Source of the DNA: Desulfovibrio sp.
GTDB taxonomy: Bacteria > Desulfobacterota > Desulfovibrionia > Desulfovibrionales > Desulfovibrionaceae
Reading direction: 5' to 3'
Length of the DNA: 50,296 nt
NCBI GenBank assembly: GCA_017454325.1
Contig: JAFTDG010000137.1
Coordinates: 1 to 50,296 of the forward strand
The notes beneath the pieces were generated by a model that worked only from the letters and a program-made list of their open reading frames with translations, did not search any database and had not been told where the DNA came from. Numbering within the stretch: position 1 is the stretch's first letter; every line of letters begins with the position of its first letter. Shown here piece by piece: positions 34,070-42,282 of the stretch. The position numbers and the translations under genes were made by a program.

Positions 34070-34906
34070 TTACTTATACAAAACTGCAGCTAATTCTTTC
34101 ACTCCATTCCCTCCAGGCAGGTCGGGGTACTTCTTCAGCAGAGCTGCAGAAAAATCTGCTGCCGTAGCACACTCAATACGCAATTTTTTCACAGTAGAAA
34201 GGTAATTCAAGCGAAATTGAAGATCCCCATTCTTAGCAAGTCCACCATGCCCACCAATGTAGTATTTGCATTTTGCTTTTATGGCTGCGTTTGTAGCGTC
34301 AATTTCTGCATCAATAGCCGCAGTAGAATCCAGCTGATGATGGCTCATATGAGCCTTGGTGAATGCCCAGTGTGTATAATAAACCCCTTGATTCCCAATA
34401 ATGATGCTGGCAGCCGGGAAGTCAGATGTTGGTCCACTTTTGAGGGTAAAAGACACACCGGCCAACCGTATAGGTTCACCAAAAGGGAGCTCCATTGTTG
34501 GAGTGGGAGTGATATCCACTATAGTATTTCCAAAGGTTTTCTTGAAATGCGCCATCATACTACTGTACACGTTTCCCTTAAGAAAAGAGGCCATACCTTT
34601 AGGCATCACTGATAGCGTATCGGGCATATAGCCTTCATGGTAATCCGTGAATACTACATTAACCTTTTTGTGAAGGCTTTTAACATACGCATTGAATTCT
34701 ACAGCGTTTTCCTTAAATAATGGCAGTTCCATAAGCACAAGCCCTTCCTTGCCCTCAACGATAAGGCTTGTATTTGCCATGACATCATTGGAATTATAGA
34801 TATGTACTATGAAGTCATTACAGTTGAGTTTCTCAAACGTACCTTTGGCCTCAGCATTCGCTGCCATAAGCAATAGGCAGAGAAACACGATCAAAAGGTT
34901 TTTCAT
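34070..34906 (-). CDS. Exported metallo-beta-lactamase-fold-like protein with degenerate metal site
   Basis: I start it at 34906 (MKNLLIVFLCLLLMAANAEAKG), with AAGGAG nine bases upstream and a clear Sec signal peptide cleaved after AEA. The mature part runs like an MBL-fold hydrolase. It has an early strand NTSLIVEGKEGLVLMEL near 44, FTDYHEGYMPDTL near 87 where HxHxDH should be, HWAFTKAHMSHHQLD near 180, and IGGHGG near 218. Only one His of the first motif is kept, so it may bind one metal or none. It resembles quinoprotein-relay-type MBL proteins of anaerobes only loosely. Single-gene unit; substrate unknown. Confidence 0.65.
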   Translation of the reverse strand: MKNLLIVFLCLLLMAANAEAKGTFEKLNCNDFIVHIYNSNDVMANTSLIVEGKEGLVLMELPLFKENAVEFNAYVKSLHKKVNVVFTDYHEGYMPDTLSVMPKGMASFLKGNVYSSMMAHFKKTFGNTIVDITPTPTMELPFGEPIRLAGVSFTLKSGPTSDFPAASIIIGNQGVYYTHWAFTKAHMSHHQLDSTAAIDAEIDATNAAIKAKCKYYIGGHGGLAKNGDLQFRLNYLSTVKKLRIECATAADFSAALLKKYPDLPGGNGVKELAAVLYK

Positions 34907-35279
34907 CAGTAACTCCTTGTAGAATGTATGTGATAGCCACAAAGGCTCTTCGTTCAGGCATAATCTACCTCAACTGCCTAATAAGATTCAGAATACGTGT
35001 ATGAGACTGTGAGTGCAAGGGTAAAGGGGAACTTGCCTCTCCGTTTTTGTCCCGTTGGTCTCGCACCTGAAAGAATTTTTGCGGACATGTTCTTCGGGGG
35101 GATTGTGAGGAGAACCGTGGGTAGTTCAGCTGGGTTGTTGCCGCTGTCAGCTGCCCTGAACAGCAACAGCATACTGTGCGCGCTGTCATTGCGGGCAGGC
35201 GTGAATTCGCGTATGCGCAGTATTTAACCTTTGCCGCGCCGACATTTCGGCAGCCGGTCCGACCAAGATGGGGACGAAT
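34907..35279. other. Intergenic stretch, no gene seen
   Basis: This 370-bp gap lies between two divergent genes and changes from AT-rich to GC-rich near 35.0 kb. It must hold both promoters, but I cannot identify a convincing box. The short frames here look like chance. Confidence 0.5.
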
Positions 35280-36599
35280 ATGAGCGAAAATCGAGTGGTG
35301 CAGTCTTTTAAGGAAGTGAGTTCAAGCTATAGCATGCGTGAGGCCATTGCCGAAGCCAAGCGCTGCCTTCACTGCAAAACGCCGCAGTGCAGGACGGGCT
35401 GTCCCATCGCCAACGACATCCCTGACTGGATACATGAGCTTTCCATGGGCAACCTCGGCAATGCCATGCGCATCATCAACGGGCGCAGCAACCTGCCCGC
35501 CGTGTGCGGCCGCGTTTGCGCCCATGAGCGGCAGTGCGAAGGGCATTGCATTCTCGGCAAGAAAGACCGCCCTGTGCATATCGGCAAACTGGAGCGTTTT
35601 GTTGCCGATTTTGACGGCGAGATGGGCCTGATCCGTGAAACCTTGGCCCAGAAAACGCGCGGCAGGGTGGCCGTGATCGGTTCCGGCCCAGCAGGGCTGA
35701 CCATTGCCGGTGATCTTGCGCGTATTGGCTTCATGGTGGAAATTTTTGAAATGGAGTCCGAGGCCGGCGGCGTACTGATGTTCGGCATCCCAGAATACCG
35801 TCTGCCCAAGGACGTGGTGCGGCGTGAAATACGCAAGATTGAGGAACTCGGTGTCGTGGTGCGCTGCAATACCACCATCGGCAAGGATTACACCGTTGAT
35901 GATCTTTTTGACCGGGGTTTTGACGCCATTTTCATTGGCACGGGCACGGGTAAGCCCCGCATGCTCGACATACCTGGGAATCGCCTCAAGGGCGTGCATC
36001 AGGCCATCTATCTGCTGCGACTGGTCAGCCTGCACCAAGCAGACAGCATCAGCCGCGACGAGGTGCCGGTGAAGGTCGGACAACGGGTCTTTGTCATCGG
36101 TTGCGGCAATACCGCTATGGATGCCGCCCGCACTGCCGTGCGCATGGGAGCGGCCGACGTACAGGTGATCTACCACCGCACCATCAATGAAATGAGTGCG
36201 CTGCGCGCGGAATACGACGACGCCCTCAAGGAGGGCGTTGCGTTCAACTGGCAGTCGAGCATTGTGGAAATTCACGGAGAAGACGAGGTTTGTTCCGTGA
36301 GTATTGAATGCAATGGAGAACGCCGTGAGGAAAGGGCCGACAGCGTCATCATGGCTGTGGGACAGGTTCCCGCCAGCCGTATTGTATCCACCACCAAAGG
36401 CATAGAGGTGGATACGCGTGGTTATGTGCTGATACGGGAAATGCCCTACGGCATGACCACCCGCAACGGCGTATTTGCTGGAGGTGATGTGGTCAACCAT
36501 CCCGCCACGGTAGTGCATGCCATGCAGCACGCCAAAAAGGTTGTTGAGGGCATCGTTCGGTATGTTGATGCCATCAAGCTGCTGGAGGCCATCAATTGA
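35280..36599 (+). CDS. GltD-like NADPH-dependent oxidoreductase (glutamate synthase small-subunit family)
   Basis: A 439-residue FAD protein with an N-terminal iron-sulfur domain. CLHCKTPQCRTGCPIANDIPDWI lies near residue 30, and CGRVCAHERQCEGHC near 77 supplies the other cluster. The FAD motif is VAVIGSGPAGLTIAGDLARIG near 130, and the NAD(P)H motif VFVIGCGNTAMDAARTAVRMG near 268. The C-terminal GVFAGGDVVNHPATVVHAMQHAKK closes the FAD site. Start at 35280 chosen for the GGGGA ahead of it. Homologues act as GltB partners or as NfnB-like transhydrogenase subunits; no large GltB is adjacent, so an NfnB/SudA-like role is possible. Its stop overlaps the convergent iron-sulfur gene by eight bases. 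Confidence 0.85.
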   Translation: MSENRVVQSFKEVSSSYSMREAIAEAKRCLHCKTPQCRTGCPIANDIPDWIHELSMGNLGNAMRIINGRSNLPAVCGRVCAHERQCEGHCILGKKDRPVHIGKLERFVADFDGEMGLIRETLAQKTRGRVAVIGSGPAGLTIAGDLARIGFMVEIFEMESEAGGVLMFGIPEYRLPKDVVRREIRKIEELGVVVRCNTTIGKDYTVDDLFDRGFDAIFIGTGTGKPRMLDIPGNRLKGVHQAIYLLRLVSLHQADSISRDEVPVKVGQRVFVIGCGNTAMDAARTAVRMGAADVQVIYHRTINEMSALRAEYDDALKEGVAFNWQSSIVEIHGEDEVCSVSIECNGERREERADSVIMAVGQVPASRIVSTTKGIEVDTRGYVLIREMPYGMTTRNGVFAGGDVVNHPATVVHAMQHAKKVVEGIVRYVDAIKLLEAIN

Positions 36600-37245
36600 C
36601 TTGTGTCGTCTTTTCTCCGTCGTCGTGCGGAGCGGTTGGAACGGGCGGTATGCACTTAGGCGGTTCCGGTTTTCCGCGCTGTTTTGCCTTACAGATGAGC
36701 TGTGTCATACAGCCCATAGGGCAGAAGCTGCACCATGTGCGCGGACGGTACAGCGCCATGACGATGAGTCCGATTACGGCTGAGGTCAGCATGAGACTGT
36801 AGAGACCGAAGCCGAACTGAACAATCCAGGCGGGTGCGCTGCCCGTGCTGTGCGATTGAGCCCAGGGCAAACTGAAGACCCACAACAGGTCAACGGTCTC
36901 TCGTAGTGACACCGTGCCCTGAAAGACCAGATACGTCCGGCTGAGAATTGCACCGAACATGGTCAGGAAAAATAGCAAGAAGCCGTATCGGAACAGGGGG
37001 GAGGCCAACAGACGAGGCGCGGGCTTCCAGCTGGAGCAGTTGAGTTTTCGGGGCAGAAGGGAAAAAAGCTGTCCCCGTCCGCAGTACCTGTTGCAGAATG
37101 CCTTGTTACCGAACACAACGGCGATGAACAATGGCAACAGAAAGTCAATCAATCCCATCCAGGCGAAAAGAATATTGAACAGGCCGAGGGTAAAATACCC
37201 AATGGGCCACAGCCAGAGATATTCGTACCAGTGCTGTTTTTTCAT
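36592..37245 (-). CDS. NapH/CcoG-like 4Fe-4S membrane protein
   Basis: A 217-residue membrane protein starting at 37245 (MKKQHWYEYLWLWP) with GGAGGG upstream; the longer frame is not coding. About five hydrophobic helices are visible. Two Cys motifs of the '4Fe-4S binding domain' type lie beside the membrane: FCNRYCGRGQLFSLL near 50 and WCSFCPMGCMTQLIC near 174. Such proteins pass electrons between the quinone pool or ferredoxin and a periplasmic or cytoplasmic partner. The C-terminal ferredoxin domain found in full NapH is missing; instead a separate ferredoxin gene precedes it and overlaps its start by four bases. The pair probably forms one electron-transfer unit. Confidence 0.8.
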   Translation of the reverse strand: MKKQHWYEYLWLWPIGYFTLGLFNILFAWMGLIDFLLPLFIAVVFGNKAFCNRYCGRGQLFSLLPRKLNCSSWKPAPRLLASPLFRYGFLLFFLTMFGAILSRTYLVFQGTVSLRETVDLLWVFSLPWAQSHSTGSAPAWIVQFGFGLYSLMLTSAVIGLIVMALYRPRTWCSFCPMGCMTQLICKAKQRGKPEPPKCIPPVPTAPHDDGEKTTQVN

Positions 37246-37448
37246 GATGCGCCCTCCCTCGGCTGAAGAACAATGCAATTTGCCGGACACTCGCGCTCGC
37301 AGTTCCCGCAACCGATACACTGGGTGCAATCGATCACGGCATAGCAGCCGTGCCAGACTGTAATCGCAGCACGCGGGCATCTTTGCACGCATGTACCGCA
37401 GGAAACGCAGCGCTTCCTGTCCACATGAGCCAGTTTTTTGGGAGTCAT
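37242..37448 (-). CDS. 2[4Fe-4S] ferredoxin
   Basis: A 68-residue ferredoxin starting at 37448 (MTPKKLAHVDRKRC), with AAGGGG upstream. Two complete cluster motifs are present: CVSCGTCVQRCP near residue 14 and CIGCGNCERECP near 42. It overlaps the start of the membrane iron-sulfur gene downstream by four bases, strongly suggesting a shared function. It is convergent with the GltD-like gene two genes away. Confidence 0.92.
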   Translation of the reverse strand: MTPKKLAHVDRKRCVSCGTCVQRCPRAAITVWHGCYAVIDCTQCIGCGNCERECPANCIVLQPREGAS

Positions 37449-37496
37449 TATTCCCCTTCCTTTAGCTATATCTGCTGAAAAATGTTTTATGCTCAC

Positions 37497-37875
37497 GCCA
37501 TATCACTATCTCACGGTCATGTTTCAATAGTGGAAGATGTGTACGATTCCCAGGTGAAGCATGCGCGCCATTTCTGGGGGAATGTCGCTTGATGCCAATA
37601 CGGTCCTGGATGGAGAACATGATGTACTCATTGACAGCAGAGCTACACGAAAGCACATTGAAACAGCGCGGAGATTCTTTGAAAAAAGAAGATTCCCAGA
37701 GCTTCAGCGTTGTGATGTTCATGGCACATTTTATTATCTAACTTTTTTTCAAGCTTGAATATAGCTTCACTCTTGTTGAATTTATCCGAAATTTCAGGCA
37801 TGGGATTATGTCTGTCCGGTTAAGCAGTAAAGTTTAATAATAAAATCTGTTGCACTGACAGCCCGATTCGACTGA
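37497..37875. other. Intergenic, no convincing gene
   Basis: Short frames on both strands (a plus frame at 37561-37758, a minus one at 37462-37722) have no ribosome-binding sites and odd composition. The stretch becomes AT-rich toward the SOS polymerase operon, so it may mark the edge of an acquired segment. Confidence 0.45.
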
Positions 37876-38151
37876 GAAATTTTTGTAAGCTCCTCTCTGC
37901 GTTGTGCCTGGAATGATGAAGTAGGCCACTCTGAACATAGCTATTTCATTCCCGATGCTGAGCAGCCGTATCCGCAGGGAGTTTGGCGCTTTTCACTAAA
38001 GAAAATCGAAAAAGCCGCTGAAATGGAAATGCACTGTGATGTGGCTGATGTGCATTTCCAGGCAATGGTTTCTGGAATTTTTCACCAGCATGTTCGGGGT
38101 GACGGCAAGACAGCTCGCAGGCTCTCATGCATGACAAATTCGATATCATGA
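37876..38151 (+). pseudogene. Truncated gene upstream of umuC-like polymerase
   Basis: The frame is open for 91 residues and ends at a TGA that overlaps an ATG of the polymerase gene (ATGA), the mark of a cotranslated pair. The sequence is protein-like (YFIPDAEQPYPQGVWRFSLKK, then HCDVADVHFQAMVSGIFHQH). However, there is no start codon in its first two thirds; the first in-frame ATG is near 38018. I read it as a gene whose 5' end has been lost. I do not recognise the family. If the gene starts at the internal ATG it would encode only about 44 residues. Confidence 0.45.
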
Positions 38152-39653
38152 TCGAGAAAGCCATGCCCGATCGAACATATATCGCCATAGACCTGAAATC
38201 TTTCTATGCCTCCGTGGAATGCGTAGAACGCGGTCTTGACCCGTTAACCACGAATCTTGTGGTAGCGGACGATAGCCGTACCGAGAAGACTATCTGCCTT
38301 GCGGTTTCGCCAACCTTGAAGGCTCTGGGCATATCGGGCCGAGCACGGCTGTTTGAGGTAGTACAAAAGGTACGGGAGGCAAACCTTCTACGCAAACGAA
38401 ACAACGGTATCCATGTTTTTCATGGTGAATCTGTAGACAGCACAGTCCTGGCTTCCAGCCATCAGCTTTCTATTGGCTATATTACCGCTAAACCGCGTAT
38501 GGCCCTGTATATCGAATACAGTGCTAGAATATATGATATCTACCTGAAATTCTTTTCTCAGGATGATATCCATGTCTACTCCATAGATGAAGTATTCATT
38601 GATGCCACAGGCTATCTTGCCTTGTATAGGCAAAGTGCCCATGAACTCGCACTGACCGCTATCCGCGCTGTTCTTGAGGCCACAGGTATCACAGCCACAG
38701 CTGGTATTGGCCCAAATTTGTATCTTGCAAAGGTTGCCATGGATGTCATGGCTAAGAAAATACCAGCGGATAAAGATGGGGTGCGTATCGCTGAACTGGA
38801 CGAGATGACCTACCGCCGTCAGTTTTGGAGCCATCGTCCAATTACCGATTTCTGGCGTGTCGGCAAAGGGTATGCGGAACGGCTGGAAAAAATCGGCATC
38901 AAAACTATGGGCGATATCGCTCGCTGTTCCTTGCAAAGCGAAAATCTGTTGTACAACCGTCTAGGTGTAAATGCCGAATTGCTCATCGACCATGCCTGGG
39001 GTTGGGAGCCGTGTACCATAGCTGATATTAAGGCATATATGCCATCTTCACACAGCTTGGGCATGGGGCAAGTACTGCACTGCCCTTATGACTTCGACAA
39101 GGCCCGGATAGTGGCAAGGGAAATGGCGCAAGACCTTGCTCTGGACTTGTTTGCAAAAAGGCTGGTCACCAAACAGGTTGTTCTGACGGTTGGCTATGAC
39201 GTTGAAAATCTGGGTTCGCCGGTGGCTATGAAGCGCTATCATGGGGAAATCTCCGTAAATCGCTATGGCAAGCAAGTCCCCAAATCTGCGCATGGTACAC
39301 AAAACCTTGATGCACATACAGCTTCCATGCGTGTGCTTGATGCAGCTGTAGTCGAACTCTTCGAGCGCATTGTGGATAAAAACCTGTCTATCCGGCGGCT
39401 CAATCTCACCGCCAGCAATGTTATCCCAGTGGGGTCAGTACCCAAGGCACGCCCCGTTCAACTCTCACTGCTTTCGTCCCAGGCGCAGCAAAAGCAAGAG
39501 GAATCAGCTGCTCAGGCTGATGCCAAACGGCAGCAGGCCATCCTTGATATCCGACAGAAATATGGCAAAAACGCCCTTCTCAAGGGGCTGAATCTGCAAG
39601 AGGGGGCTACGGGCAAAGACAGAAATCAGCGTATCGGGGGCCATCAGGCATGA
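38148..39653 (+). CDS. Y-family DNA polymerase (UmuC/UvrX-like)
   Basis: An error-prone lesion-bypass polymerase of about 500 residues. Catalytic Asp is in TYIAIDLKSFYASVEC near 12, and the Asp-Glu pair in YSIDEVFIDATGYL near 145. ATAGIGPNLYLAKVAMDVMAKK near 185 belongs to the palm, and the HhH-like element RLEKIGIKTMGDIAR lies near 245. The spelling of these blocks (for instance LTTNLVVADDSRTEKTICLAV) is that of Firmicutes UvrX/YqjW-type polymerases. Possible ATGs are at 38127, 38148 and 38163; I use 38148 because it overlaps the stop of the upstream ORF. Its stop overlaps the YolD-like gene by four bases. SOS control is expected but I see no clear LexA box. Confidence 0.9.
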   Translation: MIEKAMPDRTYIAIDLKSFYASVECVERGLDPLTTNLVVADDSRTEKTICLAVSPTLKALGISGRARLFEVVQKVREANLLRKRNNGIHVFHGESVDSTVLASSHQLSIGYITAKPRMALYIEYSARIYDIYLKFFSQDDIHVYSIDEVFIDATGYLALYRQSAHELALTAIRAVLEATGITATAGIGPNLYLAKVAMDVMAKKIPADKDGVRIAELDEMTYRRQFWSHRPITDFWRVGKGYAERLEKIGIKTMGDIARCSLQSENLLYNRLGVNAELLIDHAWGWEPCTIADIKAYMPSSHSLGMGQVLHCPYDFDKARIVAREMAQDLALDLFAKRLVTKQVVLTVGYDVENLGSPVAMKRYHGEISVNRYGKQVPKSAHGTQNLDAHTASMRVLDAAVVELFERIVDKNLSIRRLNLTASNVIPVGSVPKARPVQLSLLSSQAQQKQEESAAQADAKRQQAILDIRQKYGKNALLKGLNLQEGATGKDRNQRIGGHQA

Positions 39654-40045
39654 CGGGCAAATATAACGATATCATAAACCTCCCGCACCACGTTTCAACG
39701 AAGTACCCGAAGATGTCCATGATGGAACGTGCCGCTCAATTCTCGCCTTTTGCCGCCCTGACAGGGCATGGAGATGCCATTGAGGAAACAGCACGGGTAA
39801 CGATGGATCGTAAAGAGCTAGACGAGCAAGCCAAAGAGGATATTTTTCAGAATTTGCAGCGTATGCTTGAAGGTAATGTCGAAGGCGTCATTACCTATTT
39901 TATACCCGATCCTAGAAAAGACGGTGGGAGATATGCCACGGTGACTGGCTACGCCGCTAACATTGATGAAGTAAAGAACAGCCTCACCATGAAAGATGGC
40001 ACGGCTATCACTGTTGCAGATATTTTGGAGTGTTCACTTTTATAA
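39650..40045 (+). CDS. YolD-like protein
   Basis: A 131-residue protein starting MTGKYNDIINLPHHVSTKYPKMSMMERAAQFSPFAALTGH, the hallmark N-terminus of the YolD-like proteins that accompany UvrX polymerases in Clostridia and Bacilli. They are thought to play the part of UmuD. The C-terminal half (residues 65-131) is a small beta-rich YolD domain with ATVTGYAANIDEVKNSLTMKDG. It overlaps the polymerase gene by four bases. The pair is complete here. Confidence 0.88.
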   Translation: MTGKYNDIINLPHHVSTKYPKMSMMERAAQFSPFAALTGHGDAIEETARVTMDRKELDEQAKEDIFQNLQRMLEGNVEGVITYFIPDPRKDGGRYATVTGYAANIDEVKNSLTMKDGTAITVADILECSLL

Positions 40046-40156
40046 TGGTTTTCGGATAGATTTGCACATGAGGCAATCCCCTTGACCTCGTCGTTTCCTC
40101 TTGTAGTTTTGGCACTTGCAGCCTTTGCCATTATGATTACGGACGACTATGGCAAC

Positions 40157-41128
40157 TCAATCAGCGTTGCAACCTTCCTCCTTAGTGTTGTTTTCTGTCA
40201 GAAAAGCCAAAATTTTTTCACGGAAGGCCTTATAGTAAGGTCGTTCCATAAGCATAGCATGAGCTGCACCCGGCATAATAACCAGTTGAGAATCCTTGTT
40301 CACAAGAGTTTGATAGGCTTCCTCGCACAGCTCTGGGGTTACATAAGGATCCTTTGAACCTGCTATGATCAGTACAGGAGATTTTATTTCTGCAGTGGGA
40401 ATCAACCGCTTATTGTTGCTTACCATCAAATCCCGTCGTCCGCCGTTGGGACTGAAATCCTTGTCATAGCGCCAAGCATTGGAAAGGAAGGTGTCTGCCA
40501 CAGCCTTTTCCACAATATTGAAGTTAATGCTGCCGTCTGCTGTTCTTTGATAATCCTCTGCTGCATGTTCCCAGGTATTTTTGTGAAACGGCTTTTCCAC
40601 ACGCACATCGCCAAGACCGGCTACGATTGGTGCGTAGAGGACAAGTCTATGCACCAGTTCTGGATGTCGAGCAGCCATACGTCCGCTGGTCACAGTGCCC
40701 CAGCTCCATCCCAATATATCCATGGAGGAAAGACCATGCCTTTTCAAAATACACCGGATAGCCGCTTCTATATCTTCAGAAGCGTAATCAGTATCCGGTA
40801 GGAAGCCATCCTCAACATTTCCCGAATTCCCAAAACCCGCGATATCCAGCAGCCAGACCTCAAAACCATGCTCGGTGAAATAGCGCGCCAAACTATAATC
40901 CCCATAGTCGACATCAAACTCGTGGGAAGAATACGTTACACCGTGCACGAACAGGATAGGTTTTTTCTTTTGTCCATCTTGTTCTACATAACGGGCCAAA
41001 TACAGTGATATCCCATTGCGCTCCAAGGGAACGACTTCGATAAAAACACTTTTTGCTGAGACAGATGATAACGTGAGAAAACTTAAGCACAGGCAAATCG
41101 ACAAACACATCAATACAATTTTTTTCAT
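40157..41128 (-). CDS. Exported alpha/beta hydrolase
   Basis: A 323-residue alpha/beta-hydrolase with a Sec signal peptide (MKKIVLMCLSICLCLSFLTLSSVSAKS) if started at 41128; a second ATG lies 12 bases further upstream. The oxyanion region is KPILFVHGVTYSSHEFD near 57, the nucleophile elbow DILGWSWGTVTSG near 136 (Ser in G-W-S-W-G), the Asp near 265 (IAGSKDPYVTPE), and the His near 292 (MPGAAHAMLMER). All three catalytic residues are present. It is a lone minus-strand gene, AT-rich, next to the SOS polymerase pair. Substrate unknown; lipase/esterase-type activity on small molecules is likely. Confidence 0.85.
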   Translation of the reverse strand: MKKIVLMCLSICLCLSFLTLSSVSAKSVFIEVVPLERNGISLYLARYVEQDGQKKKPILFVHGVTYSSHEFDVDYGDYSLARYFTEHGFEVWLLDIAGFGNSGNVEDGFLPDTDYASEDIEAAIRCILKRHGLSSMDILGWSWGTVTSGRMAARHPELVHRLVLYAPIVAGLGDVRVEKPFHKNTWEHAAEDYQRTADGSINFNIVEKAVADTFLSNAWRYDKDFSPNGGRRDLMVSNNKRLIPTAEIKSPVLIIAGSKDPYVTPELCEEAYQTLVNKDSQLVIMPGAAHAMLMERPYYKAFREKILAFLTENNTKEEGCNAD

Positions 41129-41173
41129 AGCAATCTTCATTAAAGAAAGTATAGTGAACTACTGTATGTGCGG

Positions 41174-41353
41174 TTATAACGGGTTGACGTTGCGATCCTC
41201 AACAAATTCTGCATTGCAATATATACAGTACGCGATGATCGAATATATGCGGTGCTGCAGAAAATACTTGGCTTCCGAGTAGGATTCAATGACGCTATTG
41301 TCAATACGCACACAAATGTCCCCCTCATGCGTAAGAGAGACATACCAGAGCAT
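41174..41353 (-). CDS. Possible 59-aa protein or remnant
   Basis: The frame MLWYVSLTHEGDICVRIDNSV continues with AKYFLQHRIYSIIAYCIYCNAEFVED. It has normal amino-acid composition, and the same frame stays readable upstream apart from one TAG (FAGVAQMEDCVHSNKAQAG before the stop). It may be the end of a longer decayed gene. No ribosome-binding site is clear. Confidence 0.35.
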   Translation of the reverse strand: MLWYVSLTHEGDICVRIDNSVIESYSEAKYFLQHRIYSIIAYCIYCNAEFVEDRNVNPL

Positions 41354-41554
41354 GCGATTTGTTCCATTCTGGGGGATAAGTTGGCCCTATCCCTCTCCCG
41401 CCTGGGCTTTGTTGCTATGAACGCAGTCCTCCATCTGCGCAACGCCGGCAAACAGGCCTCGCGTCCCGGAACACTCGCAAAGCTCCAGCCGTTGCCTGGT
41501 CTCTCATCGCATTGAACAATGCTATCGAATGAAAATGATTACCAATCCCGTAGC

Positions 41555-42271
41555 TTAGGCGTACATGCCCGTGGGGTTCACGGAGGCTTCCTCCTGCGGC
41601 AGTTTTCCGTCAAGGATGATGCGTTTCCACTTTCTCAAGCATTGAATGAAAATGAGCAGGGATTTCTCGAATTCCTCGTATCGTTCATCTCCTTCGAGAA
41701 CCCTCGCAAGCGTGAACTCATCCTGGTCAGCATTGATACCGATGGAGCCGAACGCAGCCTGAGATACTGCTTCAGTTCCTTTGTGTTGTGTATCTTGGGC
41801 GTTTCAGTGGAGTCTGCAGACATCTTGGCGATTGCCGAGGGCTTTGTCGCGAAATAGTGGCCGAGCAGCACAATGCCATAGAGGCCGCCTGTAAACAGAG
41901 TAAACAATGTTATCGTTGCAGGATGGTAAAAAAACGACCGGGCGCCGACGGACGCTTTCTTGACCTCGCCGTGGAGCTGACTCTGCTCGCTGATGCGGCC
42001 AGCGCCCTCCTGCCCGTCAATCCTGTTTCCCGGCTCGATGCCGGTGTTGGCGCCAACACCTTGTAGCTGGGACGTAATTCCTCCAAAAATGATTGCAGAT
42101 AATCCCAAAATGGCAAACGTATTCCGTCTGTCACGTATCTGTCGAAGGTTTCAGGTTCCCGCCCTTTCAATAAAAAACGTTTCGAACAGCTTCCCGGGAA
42201 GATCTGCCGGAAGTAACCTTATAGCCGTTGCCTGAGGGGGCATCGGCAGCGGGAAAATTGATGCCGGACAC
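41555..42271 (-). pseudogene. Broken gene for two-helix membrane protein, downstream of translocator-like gene
   Basis: AGGAG and a GTG start (MSGINFPAADAPSGNGYKV) lie 12 bases after the translocator-like gene stops. The first frame ends after 34 codons next to a T6 run. A second, and then a third, frame carry on. Together they include two hydrophobic helices (NTFAILGLSAIIFGGI and TITLFTLFTGGLYGIVLLGHYF). After another shift the original frame gives a well-formed charged C-terminus (DEFTLARVLEGDERYEEFEK, then FIQCLRKWKRIILDGKL) ending at 41555. Several +1/-1 shifts are required, and two map near T6 and T7 runs and one near CCC. It may be a decayed gene or carry sequence errors. Position and two helices would suit the second translocator (SctB class) or a related membrane protein, but this is only inference. 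Confidence 0.5.
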
Positions 42272-42282
42272 AGCTCTTCTCC

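Noticed and set aside
35322..36530. 402-codon minus-strand open frame
   Set aside because: Antisense of the GltD-like gene, His/Ala-rich, no start signal.
41252..41515. 87-codon plus-strand frame
   Set aside because: No ribosome-binding site, and the opposite strand gives a more protein-like sequence (FAGVAQMEDCVHS and onward).
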